A stretch of 64,000 nt of DNA, from positions 310,001 through 374,000 of the forward strand of contig CAXXFU010000002.1 in NCBI GenBank assembly GCA_963675235.2. The letters are read 5' to 3'. The DNA comes from JAHJQZ01 sp963675235. GTDB lineage: Bacteria > Pseudomonadota > Alphaproteobacteria > Rhizobiales > Devosiaceae. This document shows positions 51,511-60,101 of the stretch, in pieces. The notes under the pieces were generated by a model. The model worked only from the letters and a program-made list of their open reading frames with translations. It ran no database searches and was not told where the DNA came from. How positions within the stretch are numbered: position 1 is the stretch's first letter; the number at the start of each line of letters is the position of its first letter. Made by a program: the position numbers and the translations under genes.

Positions 51511-52272
51511 ATGTCTGACAAGGTCCAGAACAAGAAGAAAACCGCCGCAGGCGAACTGCGTGAAACCGTTGTCGTGGTCATCGAAGCGCTGCTCATCGCT
51601 CTGGTGTTCCGGACCTTCCTGTACCAGCCGTTCTCCATCCCGACCGCGTCGATGCAGTCCTCGATGATGATCGGCGATTATTTCCTCGCCTCGAAGTTTG
51701 CCTGGGGCTACGGGCAGTATTCCTTCCCGTTCGGCCTGGTGCCCATGCAAGGGCGCGTTTTCGGCTCGCTGCCCAATCGCGGCGACATCGCCGTATTCTA
51801 CAACGCCCCGACCGGCGACGAATACGTCAAGCGTGTCATCGGCCTGCCGGGCGACACCATCCAGATGAAGCAGGGGCGTCTTTTCATCAACGACACTGAA
51901 GTGCCGCGCGAAAAGATCGGCACCGCCAACGATACCGATTCCACCAGCCACACCGTACCGGTGACGCTGTACAAGGAAACCCTGCCCAACGGGGTCAGCC
52001 ATACTATCCAGGAAATCGCCGACAACGGCCCGCTCGACAATACCGGCGTCTACACAGTGCCCGAAGGCCACTACTTCATGATGGGTGACAACCGCGATCG
52101 CTCGCAGGACAGCCGCGTGCTGAGTGCGGTCGGCTACGTCCCCGTCAACAACCTCATCGGCAAGGCCGAGGCGCGCTTCTTCTCGATCAAGGACGACCTG
52201 CCGCCGTGGCAGATCTGGAACTGGCCGGCCAATGTCCGTCTCGACCGGATGTTCCAGTCAGTCTACCAATGA
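51511..52272 (+). CDS. lepB: signal peptidase I
   Basis: 253 residues. N-terminal transmembrane helix (about 17-36), then the catalytic Ser47 in IPTASMQSSM and Lys107 in EYVKRVIGLPGD, plus GDNRDRSQDSR near residue 193. Cuts signal peptides of exported proteins such as those found near 17-22 kb. The ATG at 51511 gives the normal length; an upstream frame is unlike the family. The stop overlaps the rnc start as ATGA. Confidence 0.95.
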   Translation: MSDKVQNKKKTAAGELRETVVVVIEALLIALVFRTFLYQPFSIPTASMQSSMMIGDYFLASKFAWGYGQYSFPFGLVPMQGRVFGSLPNRGDIAVFYNAPTGDEYVKRVIGLPGDTIQMKQGRLFINDTEVPREKIGTANDTDSTSHTVPVTLYKETLPNGVSHTIQEIADNGPLDNTGVYTVPEGHYFMMGDNRDRSQDSRVLSAVGYVPVNNLIGKAEARFFSIKDDLPPWQIWNWPANVRLDRMFQSVYQ

Positions 52273-52976
52273 ATCGACGTAGCCAGCCTCTGAGCAAGCT
52301 CGAGGAGCGACTCGAGCACCGCTTCACCTCGCAGGAACTGCTTGTGCAGGCGGTGACTCATTCCAGTGCGGTGTCGCCGGCCAAGCGCACGGCACAATCC
52401 TACCAGAGGCTGGAATTCCTCGGCGACCGTGTGCTCGGTCTCGTCGTCGCCGATCTACTGCACAGGCAGCTGCCCGGGGGCAATGAGGGCGAGCTGTCGC
52501 GGGCGCTCAATGCCCTGGTGCGCAAGGAGACCTGCGCCGAGGTTGCCCGCGACATCGGGGTCGGCCCCTATCTACGCCTCGGCGAAGCGGAGGCGCGCAC
52601 CGGCGGCGCGGAGAAATCTGCGATCCTTGCCGACGTGACCGAGGCCCTGATCGGGGCGATCTTTCTTGATGCCGGGTTCGATGTGGCAACGACTTTCGTG
52701 GTGCGCGAGTTCGGATCCCGCATCGATCCGGCCAACACCCGCCGCGCCGACGCCAAGACGTCGCTGCAGGAATGGGCGCAGGGGCGCGGGCTCGAACCTC
52801 CTTCCTACGAGGAACTCGAACGCAGCGGCCCCGATCACGCCCCGAGTTTCACTATTGCCGTCGTGGTTGCCGGGTTCGCGCCGGCCCAGGCGGAAGGCCC
52901 CTCTAAGAAGCTCGCAGAGCATCTGGCGGCCGAAGCGTTCCTTATTCGCGAAAACATATGGCGAGGCAGCAAATGA
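52269..52976 (+). CDS. rnc: ribonuclease III
   Basis: 235 residues. The RNase III signature is QRLEFLGDRVLGL (residues 46-58; Glu49, Asp53) with Asp122 and Glu125 in ADVTEALIGAIFLD. The C-terminal dsRNA-binding domain starts DAKTSLQEWAQGRGL. Processes rRNA and double-stranded RNA. It is translationally coupled to lepB upstream and to era downstream (both ATGA overlaps). Confidence 0.96.
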   Translation: MNRRSQPLSKLEERLEHRFTSQELLVQAVTHSSAVSPAKRTAQSYQRLEFLGDRVLGLVVADLLHRQLPGGNEGELSRALNALVRKETCAEVARDIGVGPYLRLGEAEARTGGAEKSAILADVTEALIGAIFLDAGFDVATTFVVREFGSRIDPANTRRADAKTSLQEWAQGRGLEPPSYEELERSGPDHAPSFTIAVVVAGFAPAQAEGPSKKLAEHLAAEAFLIRENIWRGSK

Positions 52977-53881
52977 CCGAGAACACGCCAACGCGCTGTG
53001 GCTTTTTTGCGCTGGTCGGCGCCCCCAATTCTGGCAAGTCGACGCTGCTTAACACGCTTGTCGGCGCCAAGGTGTCGATTGTAACCCACAAGGCGCAAAC
53101 GACGCGATCCCAGATCCGCGGCGTGGTGACTACCGATAACAGCCAGTTGGTCTTCATCGATACCCCCGGCATCTTCACCGCCAGCCGACGGCTCGACCGT
53201 GCCATGGTCGATGCAGCCTGGAGCGCGGCGACCGACGCCGATTTCGTCGTTCTGGTCATCGATGCGGTGCGCGGGCTCAACCCGGACAACGAGGCGGCGA
53301 TTGCCGGTCTTGCACAGGTGCCCGGGCCCAAGGTCCTTGTCATCAACAAGATCGACCGCAAGCAGCCCCAGGACGTCTTGGAACTCGCCAAGGTCCTGAA
53401 TGAGCGCATGGATTTCAAGGAAACCTTCATGGTCTGCGCCGCCAGCGGCGAGGGCGTTGCCGATTTCATCAAGGTCTGCCACGAGATGGCGCCGGAAGGC
53501 CCGTGGCATTTCCCCGAGGATCAGCTTTCCGACCTGACCCAGGCGCTGACGGCGGCCGAGGCGACGCGCGAGAAGCTCTTCCTGCGCGTGCATGACGAGA
53601 TCCCCTATAACACCACGGTCGAGACCGAGCGATTCGAGGTGCAAAAGAACGGCGCCTATCGTATCGAGCAGGTGATCTACGTCACCCGAGAAGGCCATCG
53701 CAAGATCGTTCTGGGCAAGGGCGGCAAGACCATCAAGGCCATCGGCATGGAAGCGCGCAAGGACCTGTCCGAGATGTTCGAGACGCCGGTGCACCTGTTC
53801 CTGTTCGTCAAGGTTCGCGAGAAATGGGCCGACAAGGCGGAGCACTATCAGGAAATGGGGCTGGAATTCCCGGCGAAGTGA
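52973..53881 (+). CDS. era: GTPase Era
   Basis: 302 residues. P-loop GAPNSGKS (16-23), DTPGIF, NKID and a C-terminal KH domain (GHRKIVLGKGGKTIKAIG) that binds 16S rRNA. Acts in 30S assembly. The ATG at 52973 overlaps the rnc stop; an upstream ATG at 52958 would overlap more. The rnc-era-recO order is conserved. Confidence 0.97.
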   Translation: MTENTPTRCGFFALVGAPNSGKSTLLNTLVGAKVSIVTHKAQTTRSQIRGVVTTDNSQLVFIDTPGIFTASRRLDRAMVDAAWSAATDADFVVLVIDAVRGLNPDNEAAIAGLAQVPGPKVLVINKIDRKQPQDVLELAKVLNERMDFKETFMVCAASGEGVADFIKVCHEMAPEGPWHFPEDQLSDLTQALTAAEATREKLFLRVHDEIPYNTTVETERFEVQKNGAYRIEQVIYVTREGHRKIVLGKGGKTIKAIGMEARKDLSEMFETPVHLFLFVKVREKWADKAEHYQEMGLEFPAK

Positions 53882-53884
53882 TCC

Positions 53885-54601
53885 ATGCAATGGAGCGCTG
53901 ACGGTCTCATCATCGGCGTCCGCCGGCACGGCGAATCGAGCCTCATTCTCGAAGCCATGGTGGTCGATCATGGCCGGCGCCTGGGACTGGTACGCGGCGG
54001 GCGCTCGCGCCGGCAGGCGGCGGTGCTGCAGCCGGGCAATTCGGTGGCGCTGAGCTGGCGAGCCCGGCTCGAAGACCATCTCGGCCTGTTCACCGTCGAA
54101 CTGCTGACCGCCCGCGCCGCGCGCCTGATCGAGGATCGCGACCGGCTCTATGCCTTCCACCTTGTCGCCGATCATCTGCGGCTGCTGCCCGAGCGCGATC
54201 CGCACAATGCGAGGATGAGCGAGACATTTGCCATCCTCGACGGTGAACTCGATGCGATGGCGCTCGGCGCGGCGCTGGCCCGGTTCGAGATGCATATTCT
54301 CGATGATCTCGGGTTCGGCCTCGATCTTGGCACCTGCGCCGTCACCGGAGAGAGCGTCGGCCTGCGCTATGTCTCGCCGCGTTCCGGGCGCGCGGTGACC
54401 GAAGCCGGGGCCGGTCAATTCGCCGGACGATTGCTGCCGCTGCCGGGCTTCCTGATCGGGGAGGGGGAACCCGGCCCGCGCGAGATTTCTGATGCATTCC
54501 GCCTCACGGGGCACTTTTTGCACGAACATGTGTGGGGACCGCGCCAGATTGCCCCGCCCGCGACCCGCGAGACACTTGTCCTCGCCCTGACCGGTCTATA
54601 A
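53885..54601 (+). CDS. recO: DNA repair protein RecO
   Basis: 238 residues, 3 bases after era. N-terminal OB-fold with GLIIGVRRHGESSLILEAM, a helical middle and a C-terminal part without the zinc-binding cysteine set (a lone Cys in TCAVTGE). Acts in RecFOR loading of RecA on gapped DNA. parC starts 31 bases downstream. Confidence 0.95.
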   Translation: MQWSADGLIIGVRRHGESSLILEAMVVDHGRRLGLVRGGRSRRQAAVLQPGNSVALSWRARLEDHLGLFTVELLTARAARLIEDRDRLYAFHLVADHLRLLPERDPHNARMSETFAILDGELDAMALGAALARFEMHILDDLGFGLDLGTCAVTGESVGLRYVSPRSGRAVTEAGAGQFAGRLLPLPGFLIGEGEPGPREISDAFRLTGHFLHEHVWGPRQIAPPATRETLVLALTGL

Positions 54602-54632
54602 TCCGGGCGCTATTGATTCTATCGGAGGCCCG

Positions 54633-56876
54633 ATGGCCGATCTCATCGAACCCGAGGACGACGGCACTCGCGTTGTCGACCTCAGAGAAGCGCTTGAATC
54701 GCGCTACCTCAGCTACGCACTGTCGACGATCACGCAGCGCGCCCTGCCGGACGCCCGTGACGGGCTGAAGCCCGTGCATCGGCGCATCCTGCACGCCATG
54801 CGCCTGCTGCGCCTCGATCCCGGGCAGGGCTACAAGAAATCCGCCCGCATCATCGGCGACGTCATCGGCAAGTACCATCCTCATGGCGATCAGTCGGTCT
54901 ACGACGCGCTGGTGCGTCTGGCCCAGGATTTTGCCCTTCGTTATCCGCTCGTCGATGGCCAGGGCAATTTCGGCAATATCGACGGCGATAGCGCCGCCGC
55001 CATGCGCTACACCGAATCCCGAATGACCGATGTCGCGGCGCGGCTGATGGAAGGTATCACCGAGAATGCCGTCGATTTCCGCGAGACCTATGATGGCGAG
55101 GACGAGGAGCCGGTGGTTCTTCCGTCCAATTTCCCCAACCTTCTGGCCAATGGTTCGTCGGGCATTGCCGTCGGTATGGCGACCAACATCCCGCCGCACA
55201 ATGTCTCCGAGTTGTGCGACGCGGCCCTGCACCTGATCCATCATCCCGACGAGGCCAGTGCTGCGGACCTTGTCAAATTCGTGCCCGGCCCGGATTTTCC
55301 CACAGGCGGCATCATCATCGAGCCGCGCGAGAACATCATCGCGGCCTATGAGACGGGCAGGGGCGCTTTCCGCGTTCGTGCCCGCTGGCACCAGGAAGAA
55401 GGCAGTCGCGGCACCTACCAGATCGTCGTCACGGAGATTCCCTATGGCGTGCAGAAGTCGCGCCTGGTGGAAAAGATCGCCGAATTGCTGCTGGCGCGCA
55501 AACTGCCGTTGCTCAAGGACGTGCGCGACGAAAGCGCCGAGGACGTGCGGCTGGTGCTCGAGCCCAAGGTGCGCACGGTCGACGCCAACCTTCTTATGGA
55601 GTCGCTGTTCCGCTTCACCGAACTCGAATCGCGCTTTTCGCTCAATCTCAATGTCCTCGACAAGGGGCGCCGTCCCAAGGTCATGAGCCTCAGCGAGGCG
55701 CTCGGCGCTTGGCTGCAACACCGCAAAGAGGTGCTGGTCCGGCGCTCGCAGCATCGGCTCGATCAGATCGCCCATCGTCTCGAGGTTCTCGGCGGCTATC
55801 TCATCGCCTATCTCAACCTCGACGAGGTCATCCGCATCATCCGCGAGGAGGACGAGCCCAAGCAGGTGATGATGGCGCGCTGGGACCTGACCGACGTTCA
55901 GGCCGAGGCCATCCTCAACATGCGCCTCAGGGCCCTGCGCAAGCTCGAAGAAATCGAGATCCGCAAGGAATACGGCGCGTTGACCGAAGAGAAGGAGCAC
56001 CTCGAAGGCCTCCTCGCCTCCGATCGCCGGCAATGGGGCGTCATCTCCACCGAGATTTCCGATCTCAAGAAGGCCTATGGCAAGGATACGGAGATCGGCA
56101 AACGGCGCACGGATTTCGCCGATGCGCCTCTGGCTGGCGAGGTCGATATCGAGGCGGCACTGATCGAGCGCGAGCCGATCACGGTCGTCCTCAGCGAAAA
56201 GGGCTGGATCCGCGCCATCAAGGGCCATACCGACGCCGACATCAACGGCTTCAAGGCCGGCGACAGCCTCAAGGTGGCAATCAAGTGCGAGACCACCGAC
56301 AAGCTGCTGCTGCTGACCACGGACGGCAAGATCTTCACCCTCGGGGCGGACAAGTTGCCCGGCGGGCGCGGCTTCGGCGAGCCAGTGAGGATCATGGTCG
56401 ATATCGGTGAGGGCCACGACATCATCGACTGCTTCGTCTACCGGCCCGGCAAGAAGCGCCTGATCGCCTCGACGCTCGGCAATGGCTTTGTCATGCCCGA
56501 GAACGACATGATTGCCAACACCCGCAAAGGCAGGCAGGTGCTCAACGTTTCCGGCGAGGTCGAAGCCAAGCTATGCGTGCCGGCGGATGGAGACATGGTT
56601 GCTGTCATCGGTCAGAACCGCAAGTTGCTGGTCTTCCCGATCGATCAGGTGCCCGAGATGGGGCGCGGCAAGGGCGTGCGTTTGCAGAAGTACCGCGATG
56701 GCGGCGTGTCCGATGTCCGGGTCTTTGTCGCCGAGGACGGGTTGACCTGGACCGATTCCTCGGGCCGCACCTTCACCAAGCAGATGGCGGACCTGATGGA
56801 CTGGCGCGGAGAACGTGCCCAGGCCGGGCGCCAGCCGCCGACGGGCTTCCCGCGCAACAACCGCTTCACCGGTTAG
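54633..56876 (+). CDS. parC: DNA topoisomerase IV subunit A
   Basis: 747 residues. Catalytic Tyr126 in AAMRYTESRM and the quinolone-binding region KYHPHGDQSVYD at 80-91, where Gln87 and Asp91 stand where E. coli ParC has Ser80 and Glu84. The C-terminal beta-pinwheel domain is intact (VVLSEKGWIRAIKGH, LLLTTDGKIFTLGAD repeats). ATG 54633 has a GGAGG ribosome site 5 bases upstream. Decatenates chromosomes together with ParE, which is not in this window. Confidence 0.96.
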   Translation: MADLIEPEDDGTRVVDLREALESRYLSYALSTITQRALPDARDGLKPVHRRILHAMRLLRLDPGQGYKKSARIIGDVIGKYHPHGDQSVYDALVRLAQDFALRYPLVDGQGNFGNIDGDSAAAMRYTESRMTDVAARLMEGITENAVDFRETYDGEDEEPVVLPSNFPNLLANGSSGIAVGMATNIPPHNVSELCDAALHLIHHPDEASAADLVKFVPGPDFPTGGIIIEPRENIIAAYETGRGAFRVRARWHQEEGSRGTYQIVVTEIPYGVQKSRLVEKIAELLLARKLPLLKDVRDESAEDVRLVLEPKVRTVDANLLMESLFRFTELESRFSLNLNVLDKGRRPKVMSLSEALGAWLQHRKEVLVRRSQHRLDQIAHRLEVLGGYLIAYLNLDEVIRIIREEDEPKQVMMARWDLTDVQAEAILNMRLRALRKLEEIEIRKEYGALTEEKEHLEGLLASDRRQWGVISTEISDLKKAYGKDTEIGKRRTDFADAPLAGEVDIEAALIEREPITVVLSEKGWIRAIKGHTDADINGFKAGDSLKVAIKCETTDKLLLLTTDGKIFTLGADKLPGGRGFGEPVRIMVDIGEGHDIIDCFVYRPGKKRLIASTLGNGFVMPENDMIANTRKGRQVLNVSGEVEAKLCVPADGDMVAVIGQNRKLLVFPIDQVPEMGRGKGVRLQKYRDGGVSDVRVFVAEDGLTWTDSSGRTFTKQMADLMDWRGERAQAGRQPPTGFPRNNRFTG

Positions 56877-56921
56877 GTCCGGCCCTTCTCAGCCAGTGTG
56901 CTGCGCCGGTCCGGCGTCGGC

Positions 56922-57518
56922 CTATTGCAGCGGCACCAGCGCTTCCGGCGGGCCGTCCCACAGCGCGGCATTGTCGGGCAGGGCGTCGCGGTTTTCCATT
57001 GCCTCGATGACCGCTTCGTCGGGCACGCGCTTCCACACGCGGTCCTCGTTGGCGCAGGCGAAGGTCAGCCAGCCAAGGCAGCCGCGCAGCAGCAGTGTCT
57101 CCCAGTCCGCCAGTTCGACCTTGCCGTAGTAGATCTGGCCGTCCTCGGGATTATAGAGCTCGCCCTCGTAGCGGACCGGGGAAATCCTGGTCTTGAGCGT
57201 GATCATCGGCATCCCGAGCAGGGTGCGCGATTTCAGCGCTGGGTCGGGATTGTTGTCGTCGGTCAGGTTGGCGATGCCGATGGCATCGATCGACTCCTTG
57301 TGCAGGGCATAGACGTCCTCGGGGATGACGATCTTGGACAGATATCCACAAAGCCATTCTTCACAGGGCGCGATGGTGATCTCGGTCTCGTTTTCCGTCA
57401 GCCAGGTGCCGACGACCGGAGCAAGGTTCTCAGCGCTTCCAGAACCTGGTTCCTCGGCCGAGACCGGCGCGACAAGCCCCAACAGGATGACCAAAGCCGC
57501 AGCTCGCTGCATATCCAT
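56922..57518 (-). CDS. secreted DUF2147 protein
   Basis: 198 residues with a signal peptide (MDMQRAAALVILLGLVAPVSAEE) and the DUF2147 pattern: VGTWLTENETEITIAPCEEWLCGYLSKI and a later YEGELYNPEDGQIYYGKVE. Three mature cysteines (PCEEWLC, GCLGW) may form disulphides. Function unknown. It converges on parC. ATG 57518 or 57512 is possible. Confidence 0.88.
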   Translation of the reverse strand: MDMQRAAALVILLGLVAPVSAEEPGSGSAENLAPVVGTWLTENETEITIAPCEEWLCGYLSKIVIPEDVYALHKESIDAIGIANLTDDNNPDPALKSRTLLGMPMITLKTRISPVRYEGELYNPEDGQIYYGKVELADWETLLLRGCLGWLTFACANEDRVWKRVPDEAVIEAMENRDALPDNAALWDGPPEALVPLQ

Positions 57519-57675
57519 TCACTCCCCCGCAACGCGCCATGATGCCCTTCAACGGTTAACGGAGCCTGCTTCCCCCAGTTCAGCATGGCCTGTTTCGGCC
57601 GGCCCGCCAATTGGTTGCGGGCAATCCTGAATTGAAGGCTTGATTGTTCGGGCCAAAACGGGTTTAAGCGGCGGC

Positions 57676-57733
57676 GGAGAGGTGGCCGAGTGGTCGAAGG
57701 CACGCCCCTGCTAAGGGCATGAACAGGTAGCGA
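57676..57733 (+). tRNA. tRNA-Ser(GCU), 5' portion only
   Basis: The sequence reads acceptor GGAGAGG, D-arm TGGCCGAGTGGTCGAAGGC, and anticodon arm CGCCC-CTGCTAA-GGGCA with anticodon GCT, then the beginning of the long variable arm (GAACAGGTAGCGA). After 57733 no variable-arm closure, no GTTCGAATC T-arm and no 3' acceptor strand follow. The next bases belong to the integrated element, whose recombinase stop codon is at 57746. As shown here the gene cannot make a tRNA unless its 3' part is supplied elsewhere. Confidence 0.75.
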
Positions 57734-57745
57734 AAAGCGCATTTG

Positions 57746-58861
57746 CTACGCGCGTTTAGGCCCATTCTCATTTTCGTGCTGTACGGGATTTGTACCGGTT
57801 TCGCCATTGTCGAAGGCATTGCGGATGCGGCGCTTGGCGTTGTCGGCGTGGGTATAGGTCTCGATAACGAGCCTGGCGCTGGCGGCGCGGCCAGCCTGCA
57901 TGGCCGACTTGATGTCCTCGCCCTGGCGGGTCAGCACCTCGGTGAAAAAGCCGTGGCGGCCGGCGGCGTGCGGCATGATGCGGGCGATGCCAGCGTCGGC
58001 GCAGACGCGCGCCATGGCCTTTTCGACACCCATGCGCGTCTGGTAGCCGAAGGCGCGGCCGTGGCGCGGCGGCAGGTTGGCCAGATCGACGACGGTGCGC
58101 GTGGTGATCTCGATCCATTGGGCCTCGTGGCCCTTCGCCGCCGGCAGGAAAACGCGGCGGCCGGCGAGGTCGACGTCGCGCGCGTCGGTGCGCGTGCGGC
58201 GGATGTCGATGGCCTGGCCGACGCGGGCGCCGGTGGTGAACATGAACCAGACGATGGCGGCCAGATAGGGATTGGGCTTGCGCCGGCGCCGTCCGGAGTG
58301 CGCCGAGGGGTTGAGGCATTCGGTGCGAAACGCCTCGTGCCAGTCGCGGTCGGCGGCGGTTTTCGCCTGCCGGCTCGGCTTGCCGCGCGCCCTGTCCTGA
58401 GCCATGCGCTCGTTGCGGGTAAAGGTGCGGATGCGCAGCGGGTGCGCCTTGCCGAGATCGGCGGCGTGATTGACGACGGCGCGGACGGGCACGATCACCT
58501 GGCGGTGCCATGTGTCGGTCGATGCCTCCGGATAAAGCCGTCGCGCCAGATCCTTGATCTGCTGGCCGGTCAGTTCGGCGCAGCGCGTGTCGCCGATATG
58601 GGGAATGACGCGGGCAATATAGCCGGCCTGGCGCGGCCCGGCCGGATAAAGCATGAAGGCTTCGGCAAAGGTCAGTTCGTCGCGGCTGTCCGGGACGTCG
58701 TCGCCAAGGATACGACGTTGCCGCGCCTTGCGCTCGATTTCGGCCTTGAGGGCGCGCGCGACAGCTTCGTCGCGCGTTCCAAGGCTCGCGCGGATGTAGT
58801 CGGCACCTTCGGCGCTTCCGCGGATCCACCAGGTTTGACCACGTCTGTAGATTTCGAGCAT
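57746..58861 (-). CDS. tyrosine recombinase / integrase
   Basis: 371 residues. The catalytic domain shows Arg213 in TTGARVGQAIDI, the HxxR box as His298 and Arg302 (MPHAAGRHGFF), and the nucleophile Tyr336 in ETYTHAD. The N-terminal part has the arm-type and core-binding helices. The ATG at 58861 (MLEIYRRGQTWWIRG) is a usual start for this phage subfamily and follows GAGGTG; the 5' end overlaps the excisionase-like gene by 190 bases. The stop is 13 bases from the tRNA break, a normal place for an integrase of a tRNA-inserted element. Confidence 0.9.
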   Translation of the reverse strand: MLEIYRRGQTWWIRGSAEGADYIRASLGTRDEAVARALKAEIERKARQRRILGDDVPDSRDELTFAEAFMLYPAGPRQAGYIARVIPHIGDTRCAELTGQQIKDLARRLYPEASTDTWHRQVIVPVRAVVNHAADLGKAHPLRIRTFTRNERMAQDRARGKPSRQAKTAADRDWHEAFRTECLNPSAHSGRRRRKPNPYLAAIVWFMFTTGARVGQAIDIRRTRTDARDVDLAGRRVFLPAAKGHEAQWIEITTRTVVDLANLPPRHGRAFGYQTRMGVEKAMARVCADAGIARIMPHAAGRHGFFTEVLTRQGEDIKSAMQAGRAASARLVIETYTHADNAKRRIRNAFDNGETGTNPVQHENENGPKRA

Positions 58862-59049
58862 GGGGGCACCTCGAACAGCCGGTCGAATTCGGCCGGCGTG
58901 ATAAACATAGCATGCCCGATGATGCGGCAGGCGCCAAGCTCCCGGGCGCGGGCGCGAATGAGGCGGGACGAAACCTTGATGCCGCGGGCGCGCAGCTCGG
59001 CCGACCATTCGTCAGGGGTCAGAGCGCTGGCGAGAACGGCGGAGGTCAT
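58672..59049 (-). CDS. excisionase-like DNA-binding protein
   Basis: 125 residues. The N-terminal half (TPDEWSAELRARGIKVSSRLIRARARELGACRIIGHAMFITPAEFDRLFEV) looks like a winged helix-turn-helix of the MerR/excisionase kind; the C-terminal half is Ser/Ala/Arg-rich and low in order. It overlaps the integrase start by 190 bases in a different frame and its ATG overlaps the upstream stop as ATGA. Position beside int supports an excisionase, not shown directly. Confidence 0.65.
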   Translation of the reverse strand: MTSAVLASALTPDEWSAELRARGIKVSSRLIRARARELGACRIIGHAMFITPAEFDRLFEVPPCSKSTDVVKPGGSAEAPKVPTTSARALERATKLSRAPSRPKSSARRGNVVSLATTSRTAATN

Positions 59050-60101
59050 CGCACAAGATCCGGCATGGCGTCGTAGGTGACGCCGTCGAGCAGGCGACCT
59101 GCCGCCGACTTGCCAGATGGCAGCATGATATCGGCGTCTTGCGACAAATGATCGCCGGGCGCAACAATCGATGCCGGCGCGTGGTTGCCCCATTGCTTGA
59201 AAAAAAACGGCACGTCAGCCGCGGCGCACTGATCCCGCAGCAATCGCACCCAGTCGGGATGCGTCGGGCGAGCCTTATGTCCGCTTTCGCCCCCGGCAAT
59301 GACCCAGTCAAGTTTCGGCAGGCCGACGTCATCCGGGCCGCGAAGGTGACCGGTCAGTGCGTTGTATCGCAGTTGCGGCCAGTTTGGGTCGGCGGGGTTT
59401 TTGCGCGGCGTCCTGCGAAATGAGTCGATGAACGGCACATAGTCGATGTCCGTCAAATCCACCGGCCCGAGGAGCGGTTCGGCGCTGATGAAGCGCCGCG
59501 CGGCCGGCGTGGCAAGAAGATATGGAAGGCGTGTGTCGGCAGTGGTCTGATCCTCGATCGAAGTGCCGAGCCAGACATTTGGCAGCGGCCAAGTCCGCAG
59601 ATCGAATGCCGGCGTGTTGACACGTCCGGTTGCTGCCACAAGCGCGGCGGTATCCATGGCGGGGTGGTGGCCGTTCGGGTTGCGGCGCTCCAGATAGGCT
59701 GGCATGCTTTCCGGGCGCTTGGTCAGCACGAAAAACACGTGCTGCGGGCAAAGCGCCATAACGGCAAAGACCTTGTCGATCCACTCGTCGGGCGCGTTCT
59801 CGTGGAACAGGTCGCCATGGGCGCAGACGAAGATGCCGCGCGGCTTTTTCCAGCGCAGCGGCTGGTCAAACCATTGTTCGTTGAACCGCACTTCGCCAGT
59901 GAATTTCCACTCGCCAGCGGCATTCTGGCGCGCAAGGCCCTGACGGCTCGGGTGGTTCTTCATCCGCGTGCCGGCAAGGCGGGCGGCATAGCAGTGCCGG
60001 CAGCCTTCGGAAACTAGCGAGCAGCCGGTGATCGGGTTCCACGTGGCGCCAAGATCAGTCAAGGGATGACGGGCCCATTCTATCTTGGTGGTATCAGCCA
60101 T
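59046..60101 (-). CDS. phage Gp37/Gp68-family protein (DUF5131)
   Basis: 351 residues, full length for a family common in phages and prophages. Cys27, Cys34 and Cys37 (TGCSLVSEGCRHCYA) form a cluster-binding motif like a radical-SAM half-site, and GIFVCAHGDLFHENAP plus VWLGTSIEDQ are family signatures. Biochemical role unknown. Its start overlaps the next upstream gene by 8 bases. Confidence 0.85.
   Translation of the reverse strand: MADTTKIEWARHPLTDLGATWNPITGCSLVSEGCRHCYAARLAGTRMKNHPSRQGLARQNAAGEWKFTGEVRFNEQWFDQPLRWKKPRGIFVCAHGDLFHENAPDEWIDKVFAVMALCPQHVFFVLTKRPESMPAYLERRNPNGHHPAMDTAALVAATGRVNTPAFDLRTWPLPNVWLGTSIEDQTTADTRLPYLLATPAARRFISAEPLLGPVDLTDIDYVPFIDSFRRTPRKNPADPNWPQLRYNALTGHLRGPDDVGLPKLDWVIAGGESGHKARPTHPDWVRLLRDQCAAADVPFFFKQWGNHAPASIVAPGDHLSQDADIMLPSGKSAAGRLLDGVTYDAMPDLVR

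Noticed and set aside
59664..60017. 117-codon forward frame inside the DUF5131 gene
   Set aside because: Shadow of a well-supported reverse-strand gene with conserved motifs.
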